From Kumtagia sp963829135 (GTDB lineage: Bacteria; Pseudomonadota; Alphaproteobacteria; Rhizobiales; Rhizobiaceae): a stretch of 64,000 nucleotides of DNA. The stretch lies in contig CAWHHO010000002.1 in assembly GCA_963829135.1 (NCBI GenBank), positions 62,001 through 126,000 of the forward strand, written 5' to 3'. Below, piece after piece: positions 40,681 to 50,100 of the stretch. Made by a program: the position numbers and the translations under genes. The notes under the pieces are model-generated. The model saw only the letters and a list, made by a program, of their open reading frames with translations. It made no database searches and was not told where the DNA came from. Numbering within the stretch: position 1 is the stretch's first letter; each line of letters starts with the position of its first letter.

Positions 40681-41946
40681 ATGAACAGCACTACTCAAGA
40701 CTGGCACTGGCAGCGGCTTGGCTGCTGGCGCTGCTGATGCGGCACCGGCCGCTCAGGCGCAGGACAAGACGTTCAACATCTGGTGGTTCGAAGGCGCCGA
40801 CAGCGCGCCAGGGCATCACCTGGACCAAGGCGCTCGAGGAGTTCAAGGCCGACCATCCGGACGTGACGGTCAATTTCGAGCAGAAGACGTTCGACCAGCT
40901 GCAGCAAGTCGGGCAGCATGATCCTCAATTCGGCCGAAGCGCCGGACCTGCTCGAATACAACAAGGGCAACGCCACGGCCGGCCTCGTCGCCAGCCAGGG
41001 CCTGCTGACCAATCTCGACGATGCCTTCACGGGCGGGGCTGGGACAAGATCCTCAACGAGGGCCAGCTGGTGCTGAGCCGCTACAACGAGCTGGGCATCT
41101 ATCGGCTCGGGCCCGATCTGGGGCATCTCGACCTATGGCGAGTATGTTTCGGCCTTCTACAACATCGACACGTTCGAGGGCCGGCGTGAAGGTGCCCGAC
41201 GACGCTCGAGGAACTGAGGCGGTCTTCGATACGTTCAAGGCTCAGGGCGTCACGCCGCTGGCCCTCGGCGGCGCATCGACGAGCGGCCAGCATCTGCTCG
41301 CCTCGCTCGCCTACACCAAGGCCGACGACACCTGGGTGCAGAACTACCAGGGCCTGAAGGCGCCGCTCGACGCGCAGCCGTACTCTATGCCGCGCAGACG
41401 CTCACGGACTGGCTGGCCAAGGGCTACATCACCAAGGACTCGACCGGCATGAACGACGACGACGCGTCGCTGCAGTTCACGTCGGGCAAGTCGCCGATGT
41501 ACGTGTCGGGCACCTGGAACCTCGGCAACTTCTCGGCCAACATCAAGGACTTCAAGTGGGGCCAGTTCGTGATCCCGACGCCGAAGTACTCGGTGGGCTC
41601 GACCGGCAACCTCTGGTCATCCCGAAGGGCTCCAAGAACCCCGAACTCGCCAAGGAGTTCATCGGCCTCCTGCGTCGGCGAGAAGTACCAGACCGAGCAG
41701 GCCAATGGCGGCGTGTCGTTCGCGGCCGACGCGCCAAGGTCACCAACCCGGTGGGCAAGCAGCCTCGGCCGTGTTCGCCGAGATCGCCGCCAAGCAGGGC
41801 CTCGGCTTCTATCCCGACTGGCCGGTGCCGGGTTACTATGAAGTGCTCAACCAGAAGGACACCGGCCTGCTCGGGGCACGCTGACGCCCGAGCAGTTCGT
41901 CGAAGAGATCAAGGAGGTCTACGACGACGCGCAGGCGAGCCAGTAG
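40681..41946 (+). pseudogene. Sugar ABC transporter substrate-binding protein 2, frameshifted
   Basis: GGGAGGAG precedes the ATG at 40681; a signal peptide (RLALAAAWLLALLM...AQAQ) emerges after early shifts. The mature protein is a family 1 binding protein: DKTFNIWWFEGADSA, DHPDVTVNFEQKTFDQLQQ, AFYNIDTFE, LAKGYITKDSTGMNDDDASL, KSPMYVSGTWNLGNFSANIK and the end EQFVEEIKEVYDDAQASQ. At least nine small indels interrupt it. It is the receptor for the plus-strand importer. Confidence 0.83.
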
Positions 41947-41959
41947 GGCTGGACTCGCC

Positions 41960-41979
41960 GGAGCGCGGCGCCGCGCTCC
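41960..41979 (+). other. Intercistronic 20-bp perfect palindrome
   Basis: GGAGCGCGGC and its exact complement lie back-to-back 13 nt after the binding-protein stop and 42 nt before the permease GTG. Such GC-rich stems after binding-protein genes commonly stabilise the upstream mRNA or attenuate read-through, giving more receptor than permease. Confidence 0.6.
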
Positions 41980-42021
41980 GGGGGCGCCGGCGAGACCGTG
42001 TATCTCAAGGGGAGGGGAGTC

Positions 42022-42959
42022 GTGGCCGGGAAAGACGTCGGCTGCAGATCGCTTCGAGACCAGATGAGACATACGTCGCCCGAGCGGATCAAGCGGCTAC
42101 TACTTCTACCTGATCCCCGGCTTCGTCGGGCTTTGTCATCGTCATGATCGTCCCGCAGATCGCCAATTTCGTGCTGAGCTTCACCGCCTGGAAAGGCGTG
42201 GGAACGCCGCGCTGGGTGGGCCTCCAGAACTACGAGCGGCTGCTGACCGACGACCAGTTCTGGCGGGTCGATGCACAACACGCTGCTGTACATGATCTCG
42301 ATGACCGTCATTCCCGTCCTGATCGGTCTCGTCCTCGCGTCGCTGCTCTTCGACTATGTCGCGCGACCAGTTCGGCGAGCGGCATGTCGAGCTTCTTCCG
42401 CGCCGGCTTCTACCTGCCGCAGATCCTGCCGCTCACGGTCGCCGGCGTGCTCTGGGGATGGATCCTGAACCCGGTCGGCGTCGCCAATGCCATCCTCAAG
42501 CGGTCGGGCTCGGCGCGCTCGGGCAGAACTGGATCGGCGATGCGACCTACGCGCTGCCGGCCGTGTCGCTCGTGATCGTCTGGGTGCAGGTGGGCTATTG
42601 CCTCGTCGTCTTCATGGCGGGCCTGTCGCGCATCGATCCGGCGCTCTATGAAGCCGCGCAACTCGAATGCGACGTGGTGGCGCCGTTTCGCATCACCGTG
42701 CCGATGCTGCGCCCGAGATCTTCGTCGTCGTGCTGACGACGCTGATCGCCGCGCTCAAGGTGTTCGCGCCGATCTTCGTCCTGACGCAGGGCGGGCCCGA
42801 CGATGCGACGCTCGCGCCGTCCTATCTCACCTATTACCACTTCTTCACCGCAAGCGCGTGGGCTATGCCGCGGCCATCGCGACGGTGCAGATGATCCTGA
42901 CGTTGGGCTCGCCGTCATCTTCCTCGCTCCCAGCCGCGCCAGACGGAGAGGATAGCTGA
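42022..42959 (+). pseudogene. Sugar ABC permease (MalF type) of plus-strand operon, multiply frameshifted
   Basis: It starts at a GTG with GGGGAGGGGA upstream. Pieces: YYFYLIPGFV, IVPQIANFVLSFTAWKG, LYMISMTVIPVLIGLVLASL, GLSRIDPALYEAAQLECDVV (EAA loop) and PTFVLTQGGPDDATLAPSYL-like IFVLTQGGPDDATLAPSYLT. Shifts occur every 60-150 nt. The stop overlaps the next start (TGATG at 42957-42961). Confidence 0.8.
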
Positions 42960-43817
42960 TGTCGACTCGACTCACAGCTCTCGCAGCATTCGCAGCGGAT
43001 GCCGGCCCGCACGCCCCGGCTGCGCGCTAGCTGGTTCGTCCTCGCGCTGCTGCTGCTCTTGCTCGTCTCACGCTGTTCCCGTTCTTCCTCGCGCTGCTGA
43101 ACGCGTTCAAGCCGCGGCGGACTATGTGCGGACGGCCCTCTCGTTTCCCGCGCACCTTCGACCTGACGCGATCGAGAAGTTCTGGAACAATGCCGGACTA
43201 CCCCGCAAGCTGATCAACAGCATGCTGATCAGTGCGCGGCGTCCGGTCCTCGCCGTGACATCAGCCTGCTCAACGCCTATGCGCTCGGCATCGGCCGGGT
43301 AGGGCGGCTACACGATCCTGCTGATCCTGCTGCTCACGACATGGTCCCGCAGGAATCGATCATCTATCCGATCTACTGGATGTCCAAGACCGTCGGTCTC
43401 TACGACACTCTGTACCGCTGATCGTCATCATCGCCGTGCTGACGCGCCTTCGGCACGTATCTGCTCGCGTCGGTGATGAGCACCTTCCCGCGCGAGATCC
43501 TCGAGGCCGCGGAAATCGACGGCGCGTCGCGCTGGCAGATCCTCTGGAAGGTCGTCGTGCCGATGCTGCGGCCGACGCTGATGGTGCTCGGGACCTTCTT
43601 CTTCATCTGGACCTGGAACGAGTTCCTGATCCCGGTGGTGATGCTGGTCTCCAACGACAACCAGACGGTCGCGGTCGCCATGGGCCTCACGGGCGCAAAA
43701 CAGTCGGACCCGACCCTTGCAGCCGCGGGCCTTCTCGGCATGCTGCCGACGGTGATCTTCTTCCTGATCTTCCAGCGCACGCTGACTCGCGGCGTCGCTG
43801 TCGGCGCGGTGAAGTAG
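42959..43817 (+). pseudogene. Sugar ABC permease (MalG type) of plus-strand operon, N-terminal half frameshifted
   Basis: The C-terminal 115 residues are clean: MSTFPREILEAAEIDGASRW (EAA loop), VVPMLRPTLMVLGTFFFIWT, WNEFLIPVVMLVSNDNQTVA and the VGAVK ending. The first 500 nt carry the helices in shifting frames. It pairs with the MalF-type permease just upstream and the ATPase 25 nt downstream. Confidence 0.83.
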
Positions 43818-43841
43818 ACAAGACAGCAATACGGAGGCTGC

Positions 43842-44877
43842 ATGTCGGGGACATCGATCAAGTCGGCAACGAAGCATTACGGTGCCGTGGAGGTGCTGAA
43901 CGATATCGACTGACATTCCGAAGGGCGAGTTCGTGGTGTTGCTCGGAGCCTCGGGCTGCGGCAAGTCGACGATGCTGCGTATGGTTGCCGGGCTTGAGCA
44001 GCTGACGCGCGGCGAGATATGGATCAGCGGCCGGCGCGTCGACCTGCTGCCGCCCGGCCAGCGGGACGTCGCCATGGTCTTCCAGTCCTACGCGCTCTAT
44101 CCGCATATGACTGTACGCGACAACATGTCGTTCGGGCTGAAGAAATCAAGACCCTCCCGCCGAGATCGAAAAGGGATCGCCGTGGCCGCTCAGATCCTCG
44201 AAATGAAGCACTTGCTGGACCGCAAACCGTCGGAATTGTCTGGCGGTCAACGCCAGCGCGTGGCAATCGGCCGCGCAATCGTCCGCGAGCCCAAGGCGTT
44301 CCTATTCGACGAGCCGCTCTCAAACCTGGATGCCGCATTGCGTACCCGAACGCGGGTAGAACTCGCGCAACTGCACGAGCGGATCGGCGCGACCATGATT
44401 TTCGTCACGCATGACCAAGTGGAAGCGATGACACTGGCCGACCGGATCGTCCTGTTTCACGATAGGAGGATTGTGCAGGTGGCGACCCCAAGTGAGATTT
44501 ATGCTCGTCCGGCCACCCGCTATGTCGCCCAGTTCATTGGTTCACCCGGGATGAATTTCGTGAAAGTCGCATCCGCCGGCGAACGCGCGGGGTTTCTCAC
44601 CGCCAAACTGATTGACGGCTCAGGATACTATTTCGGTTCCTGCCGCCGATGTCAGGGGGCCGGACCTGACACTGGGGATCGGGGCCGAGTATCTGGTGGT
44701 CGCAAGCGAAGAGAAGGGCGTCTTAAGGCCCAGGTCGAGACGATCGAGCGCTTGGGTGACCGCTCGCTTGTTCATGCTATCCTCTCCGACGGCAGCAAGG
44801 TCATTGGCGCCGACCCTGGGATGACCAACCTTGCACATGGCGATGCGGTTATTTTCAACGTCAATTCTCCAAACTGA
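43842..44877 (+). CDS. Sugar ABC transporter ATPase (MalK/UgpC type), frameshifts at start and in the C-terminal domain
   Basis: It starts MSGTSIKSATKHYGAVEVLN after ACGGAGG. A shift near 43912 hides the next strand, then VLLGASGCGKSTMLRMVAGL (Walker A), QSYALYPHMTVRDNMSFGL (Q-loop), ELSGGQRQRVAIGRAIVREP (signature), LFDEPLSNLDAALR (Walker B) and FVTHDQVEAMTLADR (switch His) read cleanly. In the regulatory OB domain, residues about 265-295 are out of frame between 44640 and 44725 and restored after. It is the only ATPase in the two sugar operons. Confidence 0.87.
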
Positions 44878-45025
44878 CGGTTTTCGACTAAATCGACAGG
44901 GCCTATCACTCGGCGGCGTCAATGCTTCACCAACTCAAACGGCTCTGGCCACCGAGGGAAGGCTAACCCTCTCCCGGCGATTCCTTCTTCGCCTGTTCCC
45001 CAGAGAGAAGTCATAGACAACGGTC

Positions 45026-45655
45026 ATGGCTGGAGTGAAGCCTTCTGCCGGTTACGGATTTGACATGGTCGAGGGTGCCTTTTTGGCGGGCTGCTGGCCC
45101 AGCGGAAAGTACGGTCTCGCAGCAGATCCTGGTGGGATCTTGCGGATCGGGAATGCCGATTGTCGAAGAAATGCAACTACTGGTTTTTTTGCGCGAGCTG
45201 CGCATCGGCGAGTCTCGGCTGATGTCGAATATTGGGTGCGCCCAAACACGGCTGCAGTAGAGGCATTAACCAATTTGCCAATCCCGCACATCGCTCAATT
45301 GTCGCAGGTGATAGTCTTCCGGAAGTTGTTGGAGGGCGGTTGGGAGATGAGACTGTACTCTCTGGATTGCTTGCGCTGACGGCTCCACTCATGCCGTCGG
45401 GCGCGAAAGCCGCGATGCAGATCAACTGTATTTGGGAAGGCAGGACGCCCGTAGCCATTACCGTCGAGGGAGACGGAGTCTTGGCGTGAGTATGATCGCG
45501 TCCCCTACTACGACATCGGTGTCAACAAGTTGGGGATCTGGCTACTGGTGGACAAGCCGAGACCGGTGTTGAGCATGCAACTCACGCAACCCAACAATCC
45601 CATTGGCGTGACGCTGGCCCAGTACACCAAGGGTGGTCGTTGTTGGAAGTAGTCT
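45026..45655 (+). other. Unrecognised, frame-broken coding remnant
   Basis: Codon use and residue pattern suggest protein coding on the plus strand without one continuous frame. The clearest parts are GGRLGDETVLSGLLALTAPL and GAKAAMQINCIWEGRTPVAI (ending about 45487), then after a shift YDRVPYYDIGVNKLGIWLLV, DKPRPVLSMQLTQPNNPIGV and TLAQYTKGGRCWK before a TAG at about 45655. I do not recognise the family. It may be a broken end gene of the sugar operon. Its last part overlaps, in antisense, the 140-aa ORF of the protease cluster. Confidence 0.35.
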
Positions 45656-45964
45656 AAGCCATTGCGTCGATAGTCCGAGTTCGCAGAGCGGGTCTTTGCT
45701 CACAAAAACGCCCCTACGCGACCGCCCGAGGTCGCTCAGAATTCTCCACCGCTGCAGCGCATTGATCGCAAACAAACGTTCCAAACGTGGTCGACTGCAT
45801 GAGCTCATTAGCGGCACGGTACCGCGGTTCAAGGTTCCGCCCTCGAGTGGAGCAGCGCGCGTAAGCTGCGCTCTCTGGACAAGGGCTGGAAAGGACTTGT
45901 CAGCGACAGTGATCGCTGAACGCAACGCGGCCAGATAAGACTCGTCCTCCCGAGACTGCGTCAT
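45542..45964 (-). CDS. 140-aa ORF coupled to the second protease (tentative)
   Basis: It begins MTQSREDESYLAALRSAITV at an ATG that overlaps the protease stop as ATGA, the standard sign of translational coupling. The product is basic, soluble and rich in Leu/Arg (QRWRILSDLGRSRRGVFVSK). No family is recognised. The coupling argues that it is real, but the C-terminal third is antisense to another possible coding remnant, so the true end may differ. If real, its position suggests a third component, such as an inhibitor, adaptor or substrate of the protease/nuclease pair. Confidence 0.45.
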   Translation of the reverse strand: MTQSREDESYLAALRSAITVADKSFPALVQRAQLTRAAPLEGGTLNRGTVPLMSSCSRPRLERLFAINALQRWRILSDLGRSRRGVFVSKDPLCELGLSTQWLRLLPTTTTLGVLGQRHANGIVGLRELHAQHRSRLVHQ

Positions 45965-47160
45965 CCGCCGCCCGGCGGAAGCAACCGCGACAGATCGGGA
46001 TGACCGCGGATGGCGGCGGCGGAAACGGCCCGATTGCCCTGCGCCGTATCGCCCCAATAATGCAAGCCCGTCACGTCGGTCGCCAAAAAATCCATCACGC
46101 AACCGCCGGAAAAGCCACCTATGGTCGAAGCGTCGTGGATGATATCGTCGCTCGGCCGCACCAACGGTTCCATCAACTCGCCGAAGCTCACCCGCTTCTT
46201 CTCGTCCGGATCGCCAAAAACCTTGCGGACATCCTTCGGGATGGACTGCATCAGGCCAGGATGGCCAACCACATAAAGCCGTTCCAGATCATCGAGCGGC
46301 TTCGTCGTCAGAGTGAGCGCGTTTGCCTTTCCACTGATCGGTTCGATTTTCAGCAGGGCGGCATCGACAGGATCGTTTTCTGAAGCAACATAGACAATAT
46401 CGACGACGCGATACACAACCTGTGAGGGTGGATTGTCGTGGAACGAGAAGTCGAGGCTGACGGTAAGGTCCTTTCGCAATCGCGCTGTCTGCGTACCCGG
46501 TATTCGGCGCGCCAATCGGGTACCGCCGAACGGCGGGAAAAGGACGTGCCGATTGGTTATGGCGGTGTCCGCGGACAGAAGCCAGGAGGTGCCCTGTACC
46601 CACGTCATCGAGCCGGCCAACAGGTCGACGACTCGCACGGCAGCGGTGGCGCGGCAGGCTGTCATGATCGCGGCGCGATGATTGTCGACGACGAGCCGCC
46701 ACATTGCGGCTTCGGGGTAGAGGGTGAGATCTTCCAGGTCGTTTCCGTCGACCCGAACCGCCGGGCGGCCTGTCGCCCTGACCACGGCTTCCAGAGCCAA
46801 AACTTGACTCGGCCGCAGCGAGTGCGCGGGCGCGCCATTCGATAGCGTCTCGGCGGCCTTCATCGCCTCTGTAACGAGCTTTGTCGCGACACCCTCCGCC
46901 TCGGCCTGCACCATACCCGTGACAGGCGGCGCGGCGGCTTCAAGGCGGCTTCGCGGACGAGCGTCCTCCCTCATGAGCGCGTCGGCGATCACCTTTGTTT
47001 CCGGTGCCGCGCGGCGCACCCCCTCGCGCTTGTCAGCCGCCATGGATGTCAGGGCGGGCATCAGGCGCAATACGCGCGATACCGTACGCTCGGGATCGAT
47101 ATTCGCGGGCTTTTTAGGTCCTCCCCTGTCCTGTACGCCCTTGTCGTCGTCAGAAGACAT
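45961..47160 (-). CDS. Trypsin-like serine protease with helical N-terminal region
   Basis: A 399-aa protein without signal peptide or membrane helix, so cytoplasmic. Residues 1-110 are charged and helical. Residues about 115-145 form a module (LEAVVRATGRPAVRVDGNDL) that matches the same position in the neighbouring fusion protein. The chymotrypsin-fold protease has His205 (TAITNRHVLF), Asp266 (ENDPVDAALLKIE) and Ser351 (STIGGFSGGCV), all in canonical motifs. Its ATG lies inside the end of the fusion gene (11-nt overlap), so both are made together. No break in frame. It may be activated by, or activate, its large neighbour. Confidence 0.85.
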   Translation of the reverse strand: MSSDDDKGVQDRGGPKKPANIDPERTVSRVLRLMPALTSMAADKREGVRRAAPETKVIADALMREDARPRSRLEAAAPPVTGMVQAEAEGVATKLVTEAMKAAETLSNGAPAHSLRPSQVLALEAVVRATGRPAVRVDGNDLEDLTLYPEAAMWRLVVDNHRAAIMTACRATAAVRVVDLLAGSMTWVQGTSWLLSADTAITNRHVLFPPFGGTRLARRIPGTQTARLRKDLTVSLDFSFHDNPPSQVVYRVVDIVYVASENDPVDAALLKIEPISGKANALTLTTKPLDDLERLYVVGHPGLMQSIPKDVRKVFGDPDEKKRVSFGELMEPLVRPSDDIIHDASTIGGFSGGCVMDFLATDVTGLHYWGDTAQGNRAVSAAAIRGHPDLSRLLPPGGG

Positions 47161-50100
47161 CGGAAACCTCCACCCTGGCAAAGGTTGCGGAGCGGCCGCC
47201 CAATACTTTCCTGAGCCCCGCCGACAGGCCGGTCGGAGGCATCGCTTCATGCGTAGCCAGCCGCGAGCGCCCGGCTCTGAGGCGTTCAAAGGCGGCGGCG
47301 GCCAATTCTGGATAGTTCTGCTTGTCGACCAGCGCCGGAGAGGCAGACTCCGCCGCTCCGCCGCCGAAGACGCCATCCAGCAGGGAAGTAAGCTGGTCAA
47401 GTATGCCTGAACCGGAAGGCTGCGGCACCGCCTCCAGCGTCGCCACCGGGTCGCGCCTGATGGTCGCTTCAACATTGACTATGCCGGCACCGTACATGCC
47501 GGTATCGAAGCCCGGCGGCACCTTTGCGGAGGTGCGGATAACGGCGCGGAACATGTCCTGAAGCGTACGGCCGGCCGGCAGCCTGGCGATCAGCTCATCA
47601 CGGCCGTGATGCGCTAGCCAGAGTGCCGCGACACCTGCAAGATGCGCCGTAGCGAAGGAAGTTCCTTGTCCGCCGGACACGGCATTCGGGTCATTCTTGT
47701 CGCGTGCGTCGGCGCGCAGAACGAATTCAGCCGGTCCCGAGATCGCGATGCTGCTGCCATGGGAGGAGCCACGCCACGGCTTTGATGCCGCATTGATGCC
47801 GCCGACTGCGATTGTCTCGGCATAGCGCGCGGGCCACACCACCTCGCCGACACAGTTGCCCGCCGCAGCGATAACAATGATGTTGGCCTTTACCGCCTTG
47901 CGGACGGCCGCATGCAGGGCTTCACTGAAAACCCCGCCGAGGCTCATGCTGATGACATGAGCACCGTTCAGACGGGCATGATCGATCGCCTTGGCGACAG
48001 GACTTTGATTGAATACCGAAACGGTTTCGATGCAGCGAACCGGTATCAGCGTTGCAAGCGGGGCGACGCCTCGCATCGTTCCCGCCTCGGCGCTGACAAT
48101 AACGCTGCCGGTGCCGGTGCCGTGCCCGGGATTGAGCCCTCCCGTCATCGGATCAAGCGGCGGTTTTCCCGGCTCGACGAAATTTACAGCGCCGGGCTGC
48201 AGGTGCAAACCCTGGCCAAGTTCGCGATGGTTTTGGACCACCCCGGTATCGGGCTGGAAGACACGAATGCCCTTGCCTTTTTCCGGCCGGCCCTTCTGCA
48301 GCGAGAACGCCCAAGCCTCCGGCACACGGGTGGAGGAAACCGCCCAGTCCGGATCGGCAGGCTTTAGATCGTCGCCCGCCCAGCACCAAAAGGCGACGCT
48401 GCTTTCCACTCGGGCCGGCAGGTCGGCTGGAGGATCGTAGTCATAATAGTCGGTGCCGAGATCGGGATCGACGCTTTCCGCGCCAGTCAGCGCGCGCGCA
48501 GTACGCGCCAGGTCGAACATGTCCTGCTGATCGATCGGTGAGACGCCTGGTATAGTCACGCTCCGGAAATGATCGAGTTCCGGATCCGGTTCGAACAATG
48601 GACCGACTGTTAGCTCAAGCCCGCGCTCTTCTCCCGGTTGCCTGCCGTCCAATCCGGCCCTGAGCCGCGCCGCCGTCGTTTCATCTGGCGGAGGTGTCCC
48701 GGCAAAGTTCAATGTCAGCCGAACCTCGCTTTTAGTGTCACCGGCGCGCTGTTGCGCCCGCCAGCCTTCGAGAATCGGGGCAAGGTCCTCGACCAGGCCG
48801 AGCGTTGCCGCGGTAGCAACGGTTGTGCCGGTTGCTGTCGCTGCTTTCTGCACGCCGGCATCGCGGCGCACCGCCTCGCCCCGCGATGTCCCGAACTGGT
48901 CGCCGTCACGAGCGACCTGTGGAAATACGATGCCCGCCATCTCCTCGATTTCGGCGATCGATCGCATCAGCGGCATCCAGTCCGCCGCGACTGCGAACTC
49001 CCACGGAACCGTGCTGAGATCCTGCTCGAGCACGAAGCCGAAGCTCTCGACCGCGCCGTCTCGCTCGGCGACGATTACCTTCCAGTAACGTGACGGGATC
49101 GGCACCCATATCGTACCGGACGAATCATCGATACCGCGGAAATTCTCATCACCCGCGGCTAGCACCGGCCCAGCGAAGACGTTGAGCCGTTCGCTGGTGG
49201 CCTGGCTCAGAACTTGGTTCTCAAGCGCACCCCAGTTCTTGCCGGCTGCGCGGTTGAAGCCCGCGACCTGCGGTGAACAGTTGGTGACGTGAAACGTATC
49301 GCCATTGGCGAAACGCATTTCGTCATAGGTGTCGCCCCACGCCACATCCTCGCGGCGGACAAGGTGACCCTTGTCGAACGCCTGCCTGTCTTTGGTGAAG
49401 AATCGGTCGGGCAGTTGCTGATCGTCGCGGAGGCGCTCGTCCAGGAACCAGCGTTCCTGATCGTTCTTGCCCAACCCTCCGAGACCGTCGCGGCTGTAGT
49501 CCTTATCGGGACGATTCCCTGGACGCTTTCGGGCCGCACTCGCATCGACATTGGCGCCGGTGATGAGAGCCAGCCGCCTTTTCTCGTGCATGACGATCGA
49601 AAAATGGTTGTACGGAATCTCAGTGCCGCCGGTCTTCATCACCGCCGCGACCGATGGGTCTAGAGGCCGGGGAAATGGCACCGGAACGTTAAGGAAATTT
49701 GGATCGTAGCCCTTGCGGTTGGAATAGTCGCTGTCGCGGGTCGGTTCGACCATCTTTTCCGTCGCGATAACGGCGGTAGAGAAGGTTCCCCCGGATGCTA
49801 CAGCAGCCGTTGCGCTTGCCGGACCGGCAGTGGTGGGCGCACCGAGTTCGACCGTGATGCGCAGCGGCAGTTCGAAGACTGCCCGAGCTCCATGCGAACT
49901 GCTCCCGCCATCCGCCCTGCCCGCTCCACCGGCCGCCGCACCGGCATCTGAGGCACCCGCGGAACCGCTGGATTGCACTGCGCCCGGCGCAGGCAACTCG
50001 ACCTCGCTCCACGCTTGGTCGGAGACACCCGGACCCGGCTGGGCTTTGCCGGCAAAGTGAACGCCCGCATCGACCACACGTGCGTCGATGGAAAGTTCGT

